A stretch of 64,000 nucleotides of DNA from G963663315 sp963668255 (GCA_965116595.1 OZ220708.1:2108001-2172000), one strand, 5' to 3'; shown: positions 8,118-17,893, counted from the stretch's first letter. Notes: a model not told the origin generated them from the sequence alone. A program made the numbers and translations.

Positions 8118-9005
8118 ATGGCAATAGCAATTAATGGCAAGGCGTTCGCGGAGAAATTGAGAGGATCTATCGCCGATGCGGTTCAGCAACTCGGCAACGA
8201 ATACAATATCAAACCCGGTCTGGCTGTGGTTCTGGTGGGCGAAAATCCGGCCAGTCAGGTCTATGTCAGGAACAAGTCGAAGCAGACCATCGAAGTCGGT
8301 ATGGATTCGATTGAACATAAATTGTCCGTAGACACTTCGCAGGAAGAGTTGCTGGCTCTGATTGAACAGTTGAATGATGACCCGGCAATCAATGGCATAC
8401 TGGTGCAGTTGCCGCTGCCGAAGCAGATAGACGAAAGCAAGGTTATCAACGCCATCAATATGGACAAGGACGTGGATGGATTTCACATCCAGAATGTGGG
8501 CCGGCTTTCCATTGGGGAGGATTCGCTGGTTCCCTGTACGCCCGCGGGATGCGTCATGCTGCTGAAAGATCACCTGGGGGATTTAAGCGGGAAGAACGCG
8601 GTGATCGTGGGTCGTTCGAATATTGTTGGCAAACCGGTATCGGTATTGTTGCTCCGGGAAAATTGCACCGTCACCATCACGCATTCGAGAACCCGGGACC
8701 TGCCCTCGGTATGCCGTCAGGCGGATATTGTGATAGCGGCAGTGGGTGTCCCCGAACTGGTCAAGGGTGACTGGATCAAACCCGGCGCGACGGTGATTGA
8801 TGTTGGTATAAACCGGGTCATGGCGGATGATGGCAAGAACAGGTTGACAGGAGACGTTGATTACCAGTCGGCGATGCAGGTGGCGGACGCAGTCACCCCG
8901 GTACCGGGCGGTGTCGGTCCGATGACGATTGCCTGTTTGCTGCGCAATACGGTGATTGCAGCCTGTCGGCAAAACGGAATCGAATTGCCTTCGGCGATCG
9001 GCTGA
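8118..9005 (+). CDS. folD: Bifunctional methylenetetrahydrofolate dehydrogenase/cyclohydrolase FolD
   Basis: FolD interconverts 5,10-methylene-, 5,10-methenyl- and 10-formyl-tetrahydrofolate in the cytoplasm, with NADP as cofactor. Visible motifs include YVRNKSK with the catalytic Lys near residue 56, GILVQLPLPKQID, the NADP site VIVGRSNIVGKPV near 165-177, and PGGVGPMTIACLL near the C-terminus. The 295-residue length is normal. The start ATG at 8118 gives the standard N-terminus. It is divergent from the transacylase gene. Confidence 0.96.
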   Translation: MAIAINGKAFAEKLRGSIADAVQQLGNEYNIKPGLAVVLVGENPASQVYVRNKSKQTIEVGMDSIEHKLSVDTSQEELLALIEQLNDDPAINGILVQLPLPKQIDESKVINAINMDKDVDGFHIQNVGRLSIGEDSLVPCTPAGCVMLLKDHLGDLSGKNAVIVGRSNIVGKPVSVLLLRENCTVTITHSRTRDLPSVCRQADIVIAAVGVPELVKGDWIKPGATVIDVGINRVMADDGKNRLTGDVDYQSAMQVADAVTPVPGGVGPMTIACLLRNTVIAACRQNGIELPSAIG

Positions 9006-9007
9006 CT

Positions 9008-9039
9008 GTTACGGGCCGGCACTTAAGACCGGCTCCTAC
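9008..9039. repeat. REP-like palindromic repeat, copy 1
   Basis: The 32-bp unit starts with GTTACGGGCCGGC and ends with CCGGCTCCTAC. It forms a hairpin by pairing GCCGG with CCGGC around an 8-9-base loop. It begins 2 bp after the folD stop codon and may act as its 3' stabiliser or terminator. A second, diverged copy lies 58 bp further on. Confidence 0.7.
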
Positions 9040-9065
9040 GATGACGGTTGGTTTCGGTTCCGTCG

Positions 9066-9096
9066 GTTACGGGCCGGCGCGGAAACCCGCCCCTAC
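9066..9096. repeat. REP-like palindromic repeat, copy 2, supplying the cytochrome c4 stop codon
   Basis: This 31-bp unit starts with the same 13 bases (GTTACGGGCCGGC) as copy 1 and ends CCCGCCCCTAC; the interior differs. The stop codon of the minus-strand cytochrome c4 gene (TAG at 9095-9093) lies inside it, so the repeat reaches the very end of that coding sequence. Confidence 0.7.
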
Positions 9097-9698
9097 TGTA
9101 ACGCGGACAGATACAGCGCCAGTTGCCTGATCTGTTGATCGCTCAGGACGAAAGCAATCGGTTGCATGATCGGGTGTGCACGGACACCGGATTTGAATGC
9201 CTTTAACTCGGCTTCGATATAAACCGCGTATTGTCCGCCCAGTCGGGGGTATGCGGGAGGGATACCGCTGCCGGATGGGCCATGACACCCCATGCAGGAT
9301 GGCACGTTAAATTCGGCGATGCCGCCACGGTAGATGGCTTCACCCGCGCGGGCGTCTTCTTCCTGGTCAGGCGACACCGCGCCAACAGTCATGGTCTGGC
9401 TGGAATACCAGGCATCCACATCGGCCATGTCCTGTTCGCTGAGGGCGGCGACCAAGCCCATCATCACCGTACCGGGACGTTCTCCGGATTTGAACCTGGC
9501 CAGTTGGTCGGCGATATAACCTGGTACCTGACCGGCGATTTTGGGAAACTGCTCCAGCGGGCTGTTGCCGTCAGTATTATGGCAGGCAACGCAGGTTCCG
9601 GCTTTTGCCTTGCCCGCCTCCGCGTCCTGTGCCAGGCCAGCGGTATTCATGGTGACGAGTAGCATAAGTGAACCCATCAATGTAAACACTCGAATCAT
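9093..9698 (-). CDS. Dihaem cytochrome c4
   Basis: This is a periplasmic or membrane-attached dihaem electron carrier that feeds terminal oxidases and other acceptors. It has an N-terminal signal peptide (cleavage after GLAQ near residue 24). Two c-type haem sites follow: CVACH at about residue 36 and CMGCH at about residue 136. Each has a distal Met ligand region (TVMMGL and PIMQPI), giving the two-domain repeat of the c4 family. The 201-residue length is typical. It is divergent from engB, the usual pair in Pseudomonas-type genomes. Confidence 0.93.
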   Translation of the reverse strand: MIRVFTLMGSLMLLVTMNTAGLAQDAEAGKAKAGTCVACHNTDGNSPLEQFPKIAGQVPGYIADQLARFKSGERPGTVMMGLVAALSEQDMADVDAWYSSQTMTVGAVSPDQEEDARAGEAIYRGGIAEFNVPSCMGCHGPSGSGIPPAYPRLGGQYAVYIEAELKAFKSGVRAHPIMQPIAFVLSDQQIRQLALYLSALQ

Positions 9699-9826
9699 TT
9701 ATAAGCCCTGTTTTTGAGTCGGCCGATTAAGAATATCCGCCTCAAATAAATAACTTCACCCCTATCAGGAGAGAATACGTAAAATCAGGCCGCGATTATA
9801 TCAATATTTATGAGCAAAACTGAATC

Positions 9827-10432
9827 ATGATCGACTTTACCAAGGCACAATATTCTCTTGCTGCACATTATCCCGATCAATGGCCCGAAGATATCGGCGC
9901 TGAAGTGGCCTTCGCTGGCCGCTCCAATGTCGGCAAATCCAGTGCAATCAATGCAATTACCAATCAGATACGTCTGGCCAAAACCAGTAAAACTCCGGGA
10001 CGTACCCGGCAGATCGTATTTTTTGATCTGGATATCGCTCATCGACTGGTGGATTTGCCGGGCTATGGTTACGCCAGGGCGCCACAATCATTACGCCGTT
10101 ACTGGCAGGAGTTTATAATGGAATATCTGATCAACCGGGACTGTCTGTGTGCTTTGGTGATTCCGATGGATATCCGAAGACCTCTGACCGACCTTGACGC
10201 CACCATGCTGGAATGCTGTTGGCAGCAACACCTGCCGGCGCACATACTGTTGACCAAGGCAGACAAATTCAAGCGTGGCAAGGCGATCAATGTATTCCGG
10301 TCGGTGGTCCGGCAGATCAAATCGAATCCGCAAACCAGCGTGCAACTGTTTTCCTCAACCAGCAAACAGGGCGTCACCGAAGCGAGGGAAAAACTGAGCG
10401 CTTTTTTGGTCGGACCAGTGATTGAAGGGTAG
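9827..10432 (+). CDS. engB: Ribosome biogenesis GTPase EngB (YihA/YsxC)
   Basis: EngB is an essential small GTPase that assists late assembly of the 50S subunit. G-motifs are clear: G1 GRSNVGKS (residues 31-38), G2 TPGRTR, G3 DLPG (76-79) and G4 TKAD (about 146-149). The 201-residue length is normal. It is divergent from cytochrome c4 and its stop lies 6 bp from the convergent proA stop. Confidence 0.95.
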   Translation: MIDFTKAQYSLAAHYPDQWPEDIGAEVAFAGRSNVGKSSAINAITNQIRLAKTSKTPGRTRQIVFFDLDIAHRLVDLPGYGYARAPQSLRRYWQEFIMEYLINRDCLCALVIPMDIRRPLTDLDATMLECCWQQHLPAHILLTKADKFKRGKAINVFRSVVRQIKSNPQTSVQLFSSTSKQGVTEAREKLSAFLVGPVIEG

Positions 10433-10438
10433 CGGTAA

Positions 10439-11734
10439 TCAGTCTCTGATCGTGCCGTCACCGATGACGATGTATTTCTGGCTGGTCAGGCCTTCGAGTC
10501 CGACCGGGCCGCGAACGTGAAGTTTGTCCGTACTAATCCCGATCTCGGCGCCGAGGCCATACTCAAAGCCATCAGCAAACTGGGTGGAAGCATTGATCAT
10601 CACCGAACTGGAATCCACCTGTTTCAGGAATTGTTGTTGATGATCGGGGTTTTCAGTGACAATCGCGTCGGTATGATGTGAACCATAGGTTTCGATGTGC
10701 CGGATTGCCTGATCAATGCCATCGACAATCCGAATAGACAAAATGCCGTCCAGGTATTCGGTACTCCAGTCGGTTTCGCTGGCCGCGGTCATTTCAGGCA
10801 CAATCCTGAGGGATTGTTCACATCCCCGCAGTTCGATACCTTTCCTGCGGTACTGATCGCAAAGTGGAGGCAGGATTTTCTCCGCAATACATCCGGCTAT
10901 CAGCAGGGTTTCCATCGCGCCGCAGATTCCGTAGCGTCTTGCCTTGGCGTTGTAGGCGACTGCAACCGCCTTGTCGATGTCTGCATCATCATCGATATAG
11001 ACATGGCAAAGCCCTTCGAGATGCTTGATCACCGGCACTGTGGCGGTGTCGTTGATCAGTTCAACCAGGCTCTTGCCGCCGCGAGGGACAATGATATCGA
11101 CATACTCTGACAGGGTGATCAATTCGCCAACCGCTTCGCGGTCCGTAGTTTCGACCACTTGTATGCAATGGCTGTCGAGGCCCGCTTTTTCCAGCCCTTC
11201 GGTGAGACACTCTGCCAGCGCAAGATTGGTGCGAATGGCTTCGGAGCCACCCCGCAGGATGGCTGCATTGCCTGATTTGAGACACAGGATGGCCGCGTCT
11301 ACCGTCACATTGGGGCGTGATTCGTAAATGATGCCAATGACCCCTAAAGGCACCCGCATTTTGCCGATGCGAAGCCCACTCGGGCGCTCTTTGAACTCTG
11401 ACATGTCTCCTGCCGGGTCGTGCAGGGCGGCAACCTGCCGACAGCCTTCAGCGATGTCGAATACCCGTGTCCGGTCCAGTTCAAGGCGGTCCAGCAACGC
11501 ATTTGCCAGATTATTTCTTCTGGCGGCAGCCATGTCTCTGGCATTGGCTGCCAGGATGGTTTCGCTGTTACGTTCTATGGATTCAGCGATATTGTGCAGA
11601 GCCGTATTCTTCTGTTCGGTAGCGGCGCCTGAGACTATCGCCGACGCGGCCTTTGCATTACGGCCAAGCTGGGTCATGTACTCCTTGATTTTGTTATCCT
11701 GTACCAGGGTGGAATCAACGGGATCGGGTTGCAT
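10439..11734 (-). CDS. proA: Gamma-glutamyl phosphate reductase ProA
   Basis: ProA reduces L-glutamyl-5-phosphate to glutamate-5-semialdehyde with NADPH, the second step of proline synthesis. The sequence contains LGVIGIIYESRPNVTVDAA in the NADP-binding half and the catalytic Cys in RYGICGAMETLL. The C-terminal EYGLGAEIGISTDKLHVRGP motif is also present. The ATG at 11734 is preferred over a TTG 21 bp upstream. In many relatives nadD and rsfS neighbour this gene; here holA does instead. Confidence 0.95.
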   Translation of the reverse strand: MQPDPVDSTLVQDNKIKEYMTQLGRNAKAASAIVSGAATEQKNTALHNIAESIERNSETILAANARDMAAARRNNLANALLDRLELDRTRVFDIAEGCRQVAALHDPAGDMSEFKERPSGLRIGKMRVPLGVIGIIYESRPNVTVDAAILCLKSGNAAILRGGSEAIRTNLALAECLTEGLEKAGLDSHCIQVVETTDREAVGELITLSEYVDIIVPRGGKSLVELINDTATVPVIKHLEGLCHVYIDDDADIDKAVAVAYNAKARRYGICGAMETLLIAGCIAEKILPPLCDQYRRKGIELRGCEQSLRIVPEMTAASETDWSTEYLDGILSIRIVDGIDQAIRHIETYGSHHTDAIVTENPDHQQQFLKQVDSSSVMINASTQFADGFEYGLGAEIGISTDKLHVRGPVGLEGLTSQKYIVIGDGTIRD

Positions 11735-11799
11735 ATTCGGGTCACAATTTGTCAAGCAGATGAGTATACAGGATCAGGCAGTGAATCCGGCAAGGATTA

Positions 11800-12819
11800 T
11801 TATCTTCGTGATCCACATATTGCCAACGAAATACTTTCAATTTCCTCCCAGATATCCTTGCGCTGGAAGCTGATTCTGCCCTTTACCATCAAATCGGCGC
11901 GTCCTATGCGTTGCAGGATGTTCTCCCATCGGTTTTTGGCAAGGCGCCTTAACGCCGAACTGACCAGGGCGCTTCGACTGCTCCAGATACCATAGCGTTT
12001 GAACAGGGCGCCGGGATGCTCTCCCTTGTCGATTGCCGCAGAGAGTCGACACAGAACCCGGACATCGCGGGCCAGCGCCCAGAGAATGATCACCGGTTCA
12101 GCCTGCTCGTGTTTCAGGTTCTGCAGAATGCGGACGGTGCGTTCGACCGACCCGCTGAGGCAGGCATCGACGAAAATATAGACATTGAAGCGCGCATGGT
12201 CCGCGTTTGTCTGCTTGATGATCCGGGAGGTAATGATTTGATCAGGATAAAGCAATCCGAGAAGGCTGATTTCCTGTGCCGCCGCCAGCAGATTGCCTTC
12301 AACCAGGTGGCTTAAATCTTCTGCGGCGCCGGGTTCATGTTTCAAACCCTGGCTGTTCATTCTCCGGCTGATCCAGTCGGGCAGGTTTGCCGTACTGATT
12401 GCAGGACATTCGACAACTATGCCATTGCTCTGGATTGCCTTGAACCATTTGGTTGTCTGGCTGCGTTTATCGATGGCGCCGACGACCACGACCAGGGTCG
12501 TATCACAAGACAGATTGTCGGCGAAGTCGATCAGCGCCTTGCCGCCTGCGTCTGCCGGTTTGCCGGTCGGCATTCTCAGTTCAATCAGTCGCTTGTCGGC
12601 AAACAATGACATTGTCTGGCGTTCGTGTCGCAGTCGATTCCAGTCAAATCCTGCTTCAACGCTCATGCGTATACGCTCGGTGTAGCCTGCCGACCTTGAT
12701 TGGCTGCGAATTTGATCGAGCGCTTCTTCGACCAGCAATGTCTCAGTACCGAACAACAGATACAGGGGGCCGATTCCTTGCTTCAATTGCGTGGACAGGG
12801 CAGAGGACTGGATACGCAA
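11800..12819 (-). CDS. holA: DNA polymerase III subunit delta HolA
   Basis: HolA is the clamp-loader subunit that opens the beta clamp. The 339-residue protein starts TTG, with RIQSSALSTQLKQGIGPLYLLFG aligning to the E. coli N-terminus and the beta-binding wedge. The central LPDWISRRMNSQGLK segment and the C-terminal collar-type helices also fit. It follows lptE by 33 bp, as in the leuS-lptE-holA operon of gammaproteobacteria. Confidence 0.92.
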   Translation of the reverse strand: MRIQSSALSTQLKQGIGPLYLLFGTETLLVEEALDQIRSQSRSAGYTERIRMSVEAGFDWNRLRHERQTMSLFADKRLIELRMPTGKPADAGGKALIDFADNLSCDTTLVVVVGAIDKRSQTTKWFKAIQSNGIVVECPAISTANLPDWISRRMNSQGLKHEPGAAEDLSHLVEGNLLAAAQEISLLGLLYPDQIITSRIIKQTNADHARFNVYIFVDACLSGSVERTVRILQNLKHEQAEPVIILWALARDVRVLCRLSAAIDKGEHPGALFKRYGIWSSRSALVSSALRRLAKNRWENILQRIGRADLMVKGRISFQRKDIWEEIESISLAICGSRR

Positions 12820-12852
12820 GCGTAGACTTTCCGGTGTTTGCTGCGTTGTAAT

Positions 12853-13329
12853 CTAAATTCGGGAGAGTTCCCGCACGATTTGCAGAACGATGTCTTTTTC
12901 CATGCTTTCTTTCAGGAATTCCTCTTCTTCTTCGATCTCGAGTTCGTTGCCGACATCGTAATTGAGGGTATTGAACCGGGAAATCGAGGACAGGGGCAGC
13001 AGGACTTCTCCATTGACATCGGAAACCCTGAAATCGACATGATAGTTATATTCGTACTCAGTGACAATACCGTCCGCATCGGTACCCACTGTTTTCCTGT
13101 TGAATTCACTTCGGGACAGGATCAGGGTTGGAGAATCAGACCCGGCATCGACCACAGTGATGCCATTGTCCATTAAAATCCTGGTGAGCCGTTCGACCAG
13201 TTCCCGCTTTCCGCCTTCGATGGATAATTGAATCAATGCCGTAGATAACTCGTAACTTCCGCGCAGTTTGAATCCGCAGCCGGGGAGTAAGGACAGGCCA
13301 ATCAGGGCAAGGAACAGGCGTTTCGACAT
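12853..13329 (-). CDS. lptE: LPS assembly lipoprotein LptE
   Basis: LptE is an outer-membrane lipoprotein that plugs the LptD barrel and helps place LPS on the cell surface. The signal peptide ends in the lipobox LLPGC (Cys at residue 18), followed by GFKLRGSYELS, the family opening. The protein has 158 residues. An acidic run (ELEIEEEEEFLKE) near residue 130 is unusual but lies in the variable C-terminal helix. It lies between leuS and holA. Confidence 0.93.
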   Translation of the reverse strand: MSKRLFLALIGLSLLPGCGFKLRGSYELSTALIQLSIEGGKRELVERLTRILMDNGITVVDAGSDSPTLILSRSEFNRKTVGTDADGIVTEYEYNYHVDFRVSDVNGEVLLPLSSISRFNTLNYDVGNELEIEEEEEFLKESMEKDIVLQIVRELSRI

Positions 13330-13417
13330 GGATTGTCCGGGGAAAGAGTGGTTTTCAATTGCCGTAATTATAAGGCAAGGTCTGCTTGAATTTGACTGCT
13401 ATTTGATGAATTACCGT

Positions 13418-15889
13418 CTAAATCACGATGTTCACCAGCTTTGATGGGACGAGAATGATTTTCCGGATTTCCGCATCGCCAATGAAGTTCCGGATTTTAC
13501 GGTCTGAGACGGCCATGGAGCGGATCTCCTGTTCGCTGCAATCGGCGGAGAGTTCAATTTCACTTCTCAGCTTGCCGTTGACCTGAATGACCCATTTGAC
13601 AGTGTCGCTCTTCAGCGCCTGGTGGTCCACGCGAGGCCAGGCTGCATCAAGTACATCGCCTGCCTCTCCCATCACATGCCACAACCGGTGGGCAATATGA
13701 GGAACGATGGGGGATAGAATCTTGTTCAGAATGACCAGACTGTCCCGAAAGGCCACCAGGCAATCCTGATTTTTCCCGGAATCGAACCTGTCCAGTGAAT
13801 TGAGCAGTTCCATCGCTCCCGCGACAACCGTATTGTAGTGGATTCTCTGGTAGTCCCGATCCGCTTTTGCAAGAATCTGGTGGGTGTTTCGACGCAGTGT
13901 CCTTGCATCATTGTCGACCAGGGCATTGGTCCGGTCCGGGTCGGACGATAACGGTCTGGCCGCAGCCACTGCATCGCTGTTGCGATGAACCAGAGCCCAC
14001 CATCGCTTCAGGAAACGATAGGAGCCTGCTACTGCGTCGTCGTTCCATTCCAATGGTTGTTCGGGAGGCGACGCGAACATCATGAACAGCCGGACTGTAT
14101 CTGCTCCGTATTTGTCGATCATCGACTGCGGGTCTACCGTATTGCCCTTTGATTTGGACATCTTCGATCCGTCTTTCAGGACCATGCCCTGACAAAGCAG
14201 GTTGGTGAAAGGCTCATCACTGTCGATCAGTCCGGCATCCCTCATCAGCTTGTAAAAGAAACGTGCGTAGAGCAGGTGCAATACAGCGTGTTCGATTCCA
14301 CCTACATACTGGTCCACCGGCAGCCAGTAATTGGCTCGCTCATCAAGCATCGCGTTGTTCGAGCCAGGACAGCAATACCGGGCAAAGTACCACGACGATT
14401 CAAAGAAGGTATCGAATGTGTCGGTCTCACGGATAGCGGGGATGTCACTGTTGGGCAATGTGGTCCGGTAAAAAGCCGGATCATTCTTGATCGGCGACTG
14501 GACTCCGGAGAATTCGACGTCTTCCGGCAACAGCACAGGCAACTCGTCGTCGGGCACGGGGACGGCCTTCTGATTGTCGCTGTATATCACCGGAATAGGG
14601 CAGCCCCAGTAACGCTGGCGCGATACGCCCCAGTCACGCAGTCGGTAATTTATGGTTTTTCTGCCAGCGCCGCGGCTTTCCAGATATTCAGCCACTGCGT
14701 TGCAGGCATCGTTGAAGTCGAGTCCATCGAACTGCCCGGAGTTGCATGTGATCCCTTCCTTGCTGATCAGTGAGGATTGATTGAAATCATGTTCGCTGCC
14801 ATCCGCAGGGCGAATAACAGGCCTGATCTCGATACCATGACTTATTGCGAACTCCCAGTCCCTCTGATCATGGGCGGGGACTGCCATGATGGCGCCCGTA
14901 CCGTATCCCATCAGGACAAAATTCGCCGCCCAGATGTCGATTTCCTCACCGCTGACAGGATGAATCCCTTTTATGCCGAGGGGAATTCCTTTCTTTTCCA
15001 TGGTTTCCAGCTCCTTTTCAGCGGCATGAATATTCTTGCATGACTGGATGAATTCGGCCACTTCCCGATTGTTTTCGGCGGCTTTCAATGCCAGGGGGTG
15101 TTCTGCGGCCACGGAAATAAATGTGATGCCCATTATCGTGTCGGGCCGGGTTGTATAGACTTCCAGTGGTTCTTCACCTTCGACCGTGAATGAAAATTCG
15201 ACCCCCTCGGAACGTCCGATCCAGTTGCGCTGCATGGTACGAACCGCGTCCGGCCAGCCTTCAAGATTATCAATTTCATTCAATAACTCTTCAGCATAAT
15301 CGGTAATCCGGATGAACCATTGAGACACTTCCCGGCGTTCCACAATCGCTCCCGAGCGCCAGCCCCGGCCGTTCTCGACCTGCTCATTGGCGAGTACTGT
15401 CTGTTCAACCGGATCCCAATTAACCACTGCCATTTTCTTGTAGGCCAGGTTTTTCTCAAACAGCCTGTTGAAGAACCATTGTTCCCAGCGATAGTATTCG
15501 GGAGAACAGGTAGACAGTTCACGATTCCAGTCGTATCCAAAGCCGAGGCGCTTTAACTGGGTTCTCATGTAATCAATGTTTTCATAAGTCCATTTTGCCG
15601 GGGGTGTCCGGTTTGCAATAGCGGCATTTTCCGCTGGTAATCCAAAGGCGTCCCAACCCATTGGTTGCAATACATTCTTGCCGAGCATGCGTTGATAGCG
15701 GCTGATCACATCGCCGATGGTGTAATTACGGACATGCCCCATATGCAATTGCCCTGAAGGGTAGGGCAGCATCGAAAGGCAGTAGTATTTCTCACGATCA
15801 GGATCTTCCGACACTGCGAAGCTTTGTCTCTCATCCCAGTATTCCTGGGTGGCGGACTCGATTTCAGCAGGGTTGTATTTATCGATCAT
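13418..15889 (-). CDS. leuS: Leucyl-tRNA synthetase
   Basis: LeuRS charges tRNA-Leu with leucine and edits mischarged tRNA through its CP1 domain. The HIGH-type motif is PYPSGQLHMGH (HMGH at residues 49-52) and the KMSKS loop is KDGSKMSKSKGN near residue 590. The editing-domain signature TTRPDTIMG lies near 250. At 823 residues it is a full-length bacterial enzyme. It heads the leuS-lptE-holA-proA gene run on the minus strand and is divergent from dnaG. Confidence 0.97.
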   Translation of the reverse strand: MIDKYNPAEIESATQEYWDERQSFAVSEDPDREKYYCLSMLPYPSGQLHMGHVRNYTIGDVISRYQRMLGKNVLQPMGWDAFGLPAENAAIANRTPPAKWTYENIDYMRTQLKRLGFGYDWNRELSTCSPEYYRWEQWFFNRLFEKNLAYKKMAVVNWDPVEQTVLANEQVENGRGWRSGAIVERREVSQWFIRITDYAEELLNEIDNLEGWPDAVRTMQRNWIGRSEGVEFSFTVEGEEPLEVYTTRPDTIMGITFISVAAEHPLALKAAENNREVAEFIQSCKNIHAAEKELETMEKKGIPLGIKGIHPVSGEEIDIWAANFVLMGYGTGAIMAVPAHDQRDWEFAISHGIEIRPVIRPADGSEHDFNQSSLISKEGITCNSGQFDGLDFNDACNAVAEYLESRGAGRKTINYRLRDWGVSRQRYWGCPIPVIYSDNQKAVPVPDDELPVLLPEDVEFSGVQSPIKNDPAFYRTTLPNSDIPAIRETDTFDTFFESSWYFARYCCPGSNNAMLDERANYWLPVDQYVGGIEHAVLHLLYARFFYKLMRDAGLIDSDEPFTNLLCQGMVLKDGSKMSKSKGNTVDPQSMIDKYGADTVRLFMMFASPPEQPLEWNDDAVAGSYRFLKRWWALVHRNSDAVAAARPLSSDPDRTNALVDNDARTLRRNTHQILAKADRDYQRIHYNTVVAGAMELLNSLDRFDSGKNQDCLVAFRDSLVILNKILSPIVPHIAHRLWHVMGEAGDVLDAAWPRVDHQALKSDTVKWVIQVNGKLRSEIELSADCSEQEIRSMAVSDRKIRNFIGDAEIRKIILVPSKLVNIVI

Positions 15890-15974
15890 TCTGAAACAGG
15901 TTCGGACAATTCATGGAGCGCGGATTTTAACCGATTAACCCGCCATGCGCACACATTCCTGTCAAGCCAGCCCC

Positions 15975-15983
15975 TGGTATAAA
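15975..15983 (+). promoter_or_regulatory. Extended -10 promoter of dnaG
   Basis: TGGTATAAA (TG at 15975-15976, hexamer 15978-15983) is an extended -10 element only 14 bp before the dnaG ATG, so the leader would be very short. It has the same core as the element before rpmB. No convincing -35 hexamer is present. Confidence 0.5.
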
Positions 15984-15997
15984 GTACAATCGAAGCT

Positions 15998-17773
15998 ATG
16001 GCAGGCAACATTCCCAGACCCTTTATAGATGAACTGGTCGCCCGGGTTGATATCGTCGATGTGATCGACCGGCGGGTGCCCCTGACCCGCAAAGGCCGGG
16101 AGTTTATCGCCTGTTGCCCGTTCCACGAAGAGAAAACACCGTCATTTACCGTCAGCCCCGATAAACAGTTCTACCATTGCTTTGGTTGCGGCGCCCACGG
16201 TACCGTGATCGGATTCCTGATGGATTATGCCAATCTGGGGTTTGTTGAGGCGATTGAAGATCTTGCCGACGGGGCCGGCATGGAACTGCCTGCCCGGGAT
16301 TCTGTCGGGTCGGGTCCTTCCCGGGAAGGGCTGGATCAACGACTGAAAGTGGTTGAACAGGCAGGCAACTGGTTTCAAAAACAACTGCGAACAAATCCCG
16401 GGGCCAGGCAGGCCATCGACTACCTGAAATCCAGAGGACTGGATGGCAGGGTGGCGGCGGAATTCAAGATCGGCTATGCCCCGGACAGTTGGAGTAGCCT
16501 GGCCGATGAATTGGGCGCCAGTCCCCACCTGCAGGAGCAATTGGTCAAGACCGGACTGATCGCCAGGAAGGAAGGCGATGCTCAATCCCGGTACTACGAC
16601 CGGTTTCGGGGGCGCATCATATTTCCGATAGAAGACCATAGAGGCAGGATCGTGGGATTTGGCGGCAGGGCGCTGGGTGACGGCGAACCCAAATATCTGA
16701 ATTCTCCGGAAACACCGCTGTTTCACAAGGGTGCGGAACTCTACGGATTGAATCGCGCCCGCCGGGAGATCGGCAACCGGAAAAAAAGTATTGTGGTGGA
16801 GGGGTACATGGATGTCGTCAGTCTGGCCCAGTTCGGGGTGAACAATGCGGTCGCGACGCTTGGCACAGCAACCACCCGAACCCACCTGCAACGCCTGTTC
16901 CGTCTTGCGCCGGAAATCGTGTTTTGTTTTGACGGTGATCGTGCAGGGCGGGACGCGGCCTGGAAGGCGTTGACAATCTCGCTTCTCGAAATGCAGGATG
17001 GCCGCCAGGTCGGGTTCCTGTTTCTCAAGGAAGGCGAAGATCCTGATACCACGGTTCGCGCCGCAGGCCCGGAAGAGTTTGTCGAACAGGTTGACAACGC
17101 GCTGCCGTTACCTGAATTCCTGTTCACGACCCTGATCTCCCGTGTCGATATGACTCGAAGGGATGGCAAGGCGTCTTTGGTGAGCCAGGCGTTGCCATTG
17201 ATTGAGCAGTTGCCTGAAGGGGTGTTCAAGGACATGATGATTTCAGAGCTTGAATCATTGAGCGGGTTACACAGAAGCCGGTTCAAAGACAATGTTGCAG
17301 TGGCTCGGGGTCAATCAGCGGGACCGGCGGGACGCCCGCAATCCAGGCAACACCCGGAAGGTCAGATATCCCCTCTGGCGCTTGCTGTCAGCCTGCTCCT
17401 GCAAAACCCCGGATTGGCGCAATCGGTCGGCAATCCGGATGAACTTTCGCAACTGCGTATTCCCGGAGCGGATGTCCTGACAGGCATCATTGAACTGTCT
17501 TTGCGCCGACCTGACCTCACTACCGCTGGAATTCTGGAATCATTCCGGGAAAGCCCGGTCCATGGCTATCTGGGAGAACTGGCGATGAGACCCAATCTGA
17601 TCGACGAGAATGTGCTTGAGAGGCAATTCAAGGATACTTTGAACCATTTGCTTGAAGATCAGAGCGACTTACGCAGACGGGAACTGCTGGAGAAGGCGCG
17701 GCAATCGGAATTGACTCCGGCAGAATCGGCAGAACTGAACCGACTGCTGAAAACAAGGGTCAGGAATCTGTAG
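15998..17773 (+). CDS. dnaG: DNA primase DnaG
   Basis: DnaG makes the RNA primers for replication. The N-terminal CHC2 zinc finger has Cys40, His43, Cys61 and Cys64 (CPFHEEKTPSF, then HCFGCGAHG). The Toprim domain shows IVVEGYMDVVSL near 263-274 and the acidic FCFDGDRAGRDAAW segment near 308-321. A C-terminal DnaB-binding helical domain follows. The 591-residue length is normal. The usual upstream rpsU is missing here; leuS lies divergently instead. rpoD follows 120 bp later, so the macromolecular-synthesis pair is retained. Confidence 0.97.
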   Translation: MAGNIPRPFIDELVARVDIVDVIDRRVPLTRKGREFIACCPFHEEKTPSFTVSPDKQFYHCFGCGAHGTVIGFLMDYANLGFVEAIEDLADGAGMELPARDSVGSGPSREGLDQRLKVVEQAGNWFQKQLRTNPGARQAIDYLKSRGLDGRVAAEFKIGYAPDSWSSLADELGASPHLQEQLVKTGLIARKEGDAQSRYYDRFRGRIIFPIEDHRGRIVGFGGRALGDGEPKYLNSPETPLFHKGAELYGLNRARREIGNRKKSIVVEGYMDVVSLAQFGVNNAVATLGTATTRTHLQRLFRLAPEIVFCFDGDRAGRDAAWKALTISLLEMQDGRQVGFLFLKEGEDPDTTVRAAGPEEFVEQVDNALPLPEFLFTTLISRVDMTRRDGKASLVSQALPLIEQLPEGVFKDMMISELESLSGLHRSRFKDNVAVARGQSAGPAGRPQSRQHPEGQISPLALAVSLLLQNPGLAQSVGNPDELSQLRIPGADVLTGIIELSLRRPDLTTAGILESFRESPVHGYLGELAMRPNLIDENVLERQFKDTLNHLLEDQSDLRRRELLEKARQSELTPAESAELNRLLKTRVRNL

Positions 17774-17801
17774 ATTTCACAACTGGAATGAAAATTTTGT
17801 G

Positions 17802-17807
17802 TATAAT
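17802..17807 (+). promoter_or_regulatory. Candidate -10 element of an rpoD promoter
   Basis: A consensus TATAAT hexamer lies in the AT-rich dnaG-rpoD gap, 87 bp before the rpoD ATG. The region upstream has no clear TTGACA. rpoD may therefore be transcribed separately as well as by read-through from dnaG. Confidence 0.45.
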
Positions 17808-17893
17808 AATCGGTTGGATTTTTCCTGACACTTGACGTTGGTCAGGATGACGATTTCCCCAGGGCAGCAGATAACCGAGGCAGCAGGTATCCA

